From the NCBI GenBank assembly GCA_023426425.1, contig JAFAAT010000170.1, positions 1 to 8,470 of the forward strand: a stretch of 8,470 bases of DNA, read 5' to 3'. Shown here one piece after another: positions 7,228 through 8,470 of the stretch; the first letter of the stretch is position 1, and the number at the start of each line of letters is the position of its first letter. The position numbers and the translations under genes were made by a program. A model generated the notes under the pieces. It made no database searches. It saw nothing but the letters and a program-made list of their open reading frames with translations, and was not told the DNA's origin. The DNA is from Bacteroidota bacterium (lineage in GTDB: Bacteria; Bacteroidota; Bacteroidia; Chitinophagales; Chitinophagaceae).

Positions 7228-7289
7228 GAGACGTAGCACGCTACGTCTCCTTCGCTACGTCTCCCATGCTACGTCTCCATATTCTACGT
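7228..7289. repeat. Short repeat array: perfect 10-bp palindrome plus GCTACGTCTCC direct repeats
   Basis: GAGACGTAGC (7228-7237) and GCTACGTCTC (7240-7249) form a perfect inverted repeat with a two-base centre. GCTACGTCTCC then recurs at 7240-7250, 7254-7264 and 7268-7278, an exact 14-bp period with variable three-base linkers (TTC, CAT). A decayed fourth copy, TCTACGT, is at 7283-7289. The array lies 13 bases after the murF-alr stop, in the gap between convergent genes. I recall similar GAGACG-type palindromes scattered between genes of Bacteroidota and cyanobacteria, so a dispersed repeat family is likely; that is memory, not a search. No T-run follows the palindrome, so it is not an intrinsic terminator by itself. 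Confidence 0.75.
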
Positions 7290-7294
7290 TAAAC

Positions 7295-7324
7295 AAAAAA
7301 GCCGTCCCCGAAGAGACAGCTTTT
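7295..7324 (-). terminator. Intrinsic terminator with UUCG tetraloop for the T9SS protein gene
   Basis: Read on the minus strand, 7324-7313 pairs with 7308-7297 in a 12-bp stem closed by a C(UUCG)G tetraloop (7312-7309), followed by a run of six T (7300-7295, the first four in the stem) and then GTTT. Two of the pairs are U-G wobbles on this strand. On the plus strand the same positions become A-C mismatches, so the hairpin is weaker there, though followed by TTTTCCGTTTT; some termination of murF-alr from the other side is possible. It lies 21 bases after the stop codon of the gene it should terminate. Confidence 0.85.
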
Positions 7325-7345
7325 CCGTTTTCTATTGTTGCAGTA

Positions 7346-7582
7346 TTATTTGTTGAGCTGAATCCTTACTGTTCCACTATTACCCTTTTCATCACGAATC
7401 ATGATAAAATAAGTACCATTGGCCAGATTAGATAGGTTCAACACTTTGCTGGATTCATTCTTCACTTCTTCATAGAACAATCCCTGACCTGTAACACTGA
7501 ACACGCTCAATGTCACATTCGCGGTCTTACCACCCCAGTCAAATGTGATCCTGCCGTCCGTTGGGTTAGGATAGATCTTCAC
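7346..7582 (-). other. T9SS type A C-terminal sorting domain
   Basis: The last 78 residues start VKIYPNPTDGRITFDW, continue with a VTLSVFSVTGQ strand, the LNLSNLANGTYFIMI block, and end with TVRIQLNK. This is the classic order of the type A sorting signal (the YPNP motif, the 'G-Y-hydrophobic' strand, and a final basic beta strand). In the family it directs export through the type IX secretion system and is cleaved on the cell surface, often with attachment to lipopolysaccharide. Confidence 0.95.
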
Positions 7583-8470
7583 CTGCTCCAGGTTATAGGT
7601 GCTGATGTCGAGCTGAGAGATTAACAGGGTGTTGGAAGGAACCGAATGACAACCGTTATTGTCTGCAATAGCGTAGTAGTAGCCAGGCTCCAGCGGATGA
7701 TAGCTATAGCCGGAAGTGCCAGTAATGGGACCTGAAGGACCGAACCAAAGTACGTCAGGAATAGTAGACTCCAGCATGTTTCCGATAAAGGAGATTAGCG
7801 GAGCAGGAGGTGTGCTGAAACGCTGCATTTCTATTGGTGTAGAGTAAGCGGTATCCGCTGTATAGCAGCCGCCATCAGTAGCAATAGAACGAAGCACTAC
7901 CTGGTCGCCGGTCATGAGCGTAGTTGTGCTGTACACAGTGCCGAAGCTTACCGATGTACCATTGACTATCCACTCCAGCAGCGGGCTGCTTCCATGGTTT
8001 ACTGCAACTCCTGTAAACTCTACCAGGGAATCAATACAGCCGGGATTAGAGCCGTCTGTAATGTTCACAGTAACTGAAGGCGTATTGGTTGGATTAACCA
8101 CCATTACTATTGCATTTGAAGTATCGTGCGTATTGACAACGCAGGGGTCAGATGCAATGAGAACTGCAACTACAACATCATTGTTTGACAATGTGGTAGA
8201 GCTGAAAGTGGATCCTGTAGCACCAGCAACAGGAGTGCCATTCACCAGCCATTGATATCCTGGGTTAGTACCTCCATCAGTAGGTGTTGCCTCAAAACGT
8301 ACAAGCTCACCTGCGCAGGTAGGATTTGTACCTTCAATCAGAGCAATCGTTACATCAGCAGTGATCTGCGTATGGCTGACTGTAACTGAGTTTGAAGTAG
8401 CATTAGGCGGACTTGCACAACCTGAGTTGGAAACCATTTCCACAGTCACCACATCACCATTGTTAAGTGC
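7346..8470 (-). CDS. Secreted/surface protein with PKD/Ig-like repeats and T9SS type A sorting domain (partial, N-terminus beyond window)
   Basis: The C-terminal 374 residues of a larger protein. The frame stays open to the right edge (reading ALNNGDVV at the border), so the GTG at 8450-8452 is not a start. From the N-terminal side it shows the end of one repeat (residues 1-39 of the visible part), a complete ~93-residue repeat, a second ~84-residue repeat, a related Ig-like segment rich in Gly, Pro and Tyr ending GCHSVPSNTLLIS, and the C-terminal sorting domain. The repeats share a cysteine in NPTC/NPGC, a tryptophan in QWLVNGT/EWIVNGT, and a second cysteine before the end, as in the PKD/Ig-like repeats of Bacteroidota adhesins and large surface proteins. 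It should be exported by Sec and then by the type IX system across the outer membrane, where the last domain is removed. Any enzymatic or binding domain would lie outside the window, so the specific role is unknown. Confidence 0.9.
   Translation of the reverse strand, partial: ALNNGDVVTVEMVSNSGCASPPNATSNSVTVSHTQITADVTIALIEGTNPTCAGELVRFEATPTDGGTNPGYQWLVNGTPVAGATGSTFSSTTLSNNDVVVAVLIASDPCVVNTHDTSNAIVMVVNPTNTPSVTVNITDGSNPGCIDSLVEFTGVAVNHGSSPLLEWIVNGTSVSFGTVYSTTTLMTGDQVVLRSIATDGGCYTADTAYSTPIEMQRFSTPPAPLISFIGNMLESTIPDVLWFGPSGPITGTSGYSYHPLEPGYYYAIADNNGCHSVPSNTLLISQLDISTYNLEQVKIYPNPTDGRITFDWGGKTANVTLSVFSVTGQGLFYEEVKNESSKVLNLSNLANGTYFIMIRDEKGNSGTVRIQLNK
7823..8353 (-). repeat. Two consecutive PKD/Ig-like protein repeats within the surface protein
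   Basis: Unit at 8075-8353 begins VTIALIEGTNPTCAG and unit at 7823-8074 begins VTVNITDGSNPGCID. Both continue with a conserved tryptophan plus VNGT (WLVNGT and WIVNGT), then STTL, a D-V-V or Q-V-V strand and a late cysteine. The end of a further unit runs from 8354 to the right edge and probably continues beyond it. The repeats have diverged in DNA sequence, so they are an old domain duplication rather than a recent tandem copy. Confidence 0.8.

Noticed and set aside
7228..7289. CRISPR array
   Set aside because: The repeat unit is 11 bp with three-base linkers, far too short for CRISPR repeats and spacers, and no cas gene is present.

Overview
The window reads as chromosomal DNA from a member of the Bacteroidota, most likely the Chitinophagales. 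The evidence is a gldF-gldG pair, a fused murF-alr gene (an arrangement typical of this phylum), a protein ending in a type IX secretion (T9SS) type A sorting domain, and promoter-like matches to the Bacteroidota -7 consensus TAnnTTTG. Base composition and coding style look even across the window, and I see no transposase, integrase, tRNA, rRNA, CRISPR array or other mark of a mobile island.

Layout. Positions 1-1014 (minus) encode a membrane-anchored M23 metallopeptidase with an intact zinc site. A 107-bp divergent intergenic region (1015-1121) holds a 7-6-7 inverted repeat and a perfect TAnnTTTG box facing gldF. From 1122 to 4659 (plus) three tightly spaced genes form a probable operon: gldF (ABC-2 type permease), gldG (auxiliary subunit with a membrane anchor at each end) and a DUF4340 protein. 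A 53-bp gap with its own promoter-like signal leads to murF-alr (4713-7214, plus), an 833-residue fusion of the last cytoplasmic ligase of peptidoglycan precursor synthesis with alanine racemase. The gap 7215-7345 lies between convergent genes. It carries a small array of a GCTACGTCTCC motif, one copy inverted to make a perfect 10-bp palindrome, followed by a strong intrinsic terminator for the minus strand. The last gene (7346-8470, minus, running off the right edge) is the C-terminal part of a secreted or surface protein with PKD/Ig-like repeats and the T9SS sorting domain.

How it fits together. The M23 peptidase (cell-wall cutting) and MurF-Alr (D-alanine supply and its ligation, as the dipeptide, to the precursor) flank an envelope ABC system (GldF, GldG, DUF4340) whose ATPase, GldA, is not in the window. 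The common theme is the cell envelope. The surface protein at the right is transcriptionally separate. No undescribed multi-gene system is visible. The points most worth a second look are the palindromic/tandem repeat after murF-alr, the strand-asymmetric UUCG terminator, the similar promoter-like blocks before gldF and murF-alr, and the altered lysine motif of the racemase.
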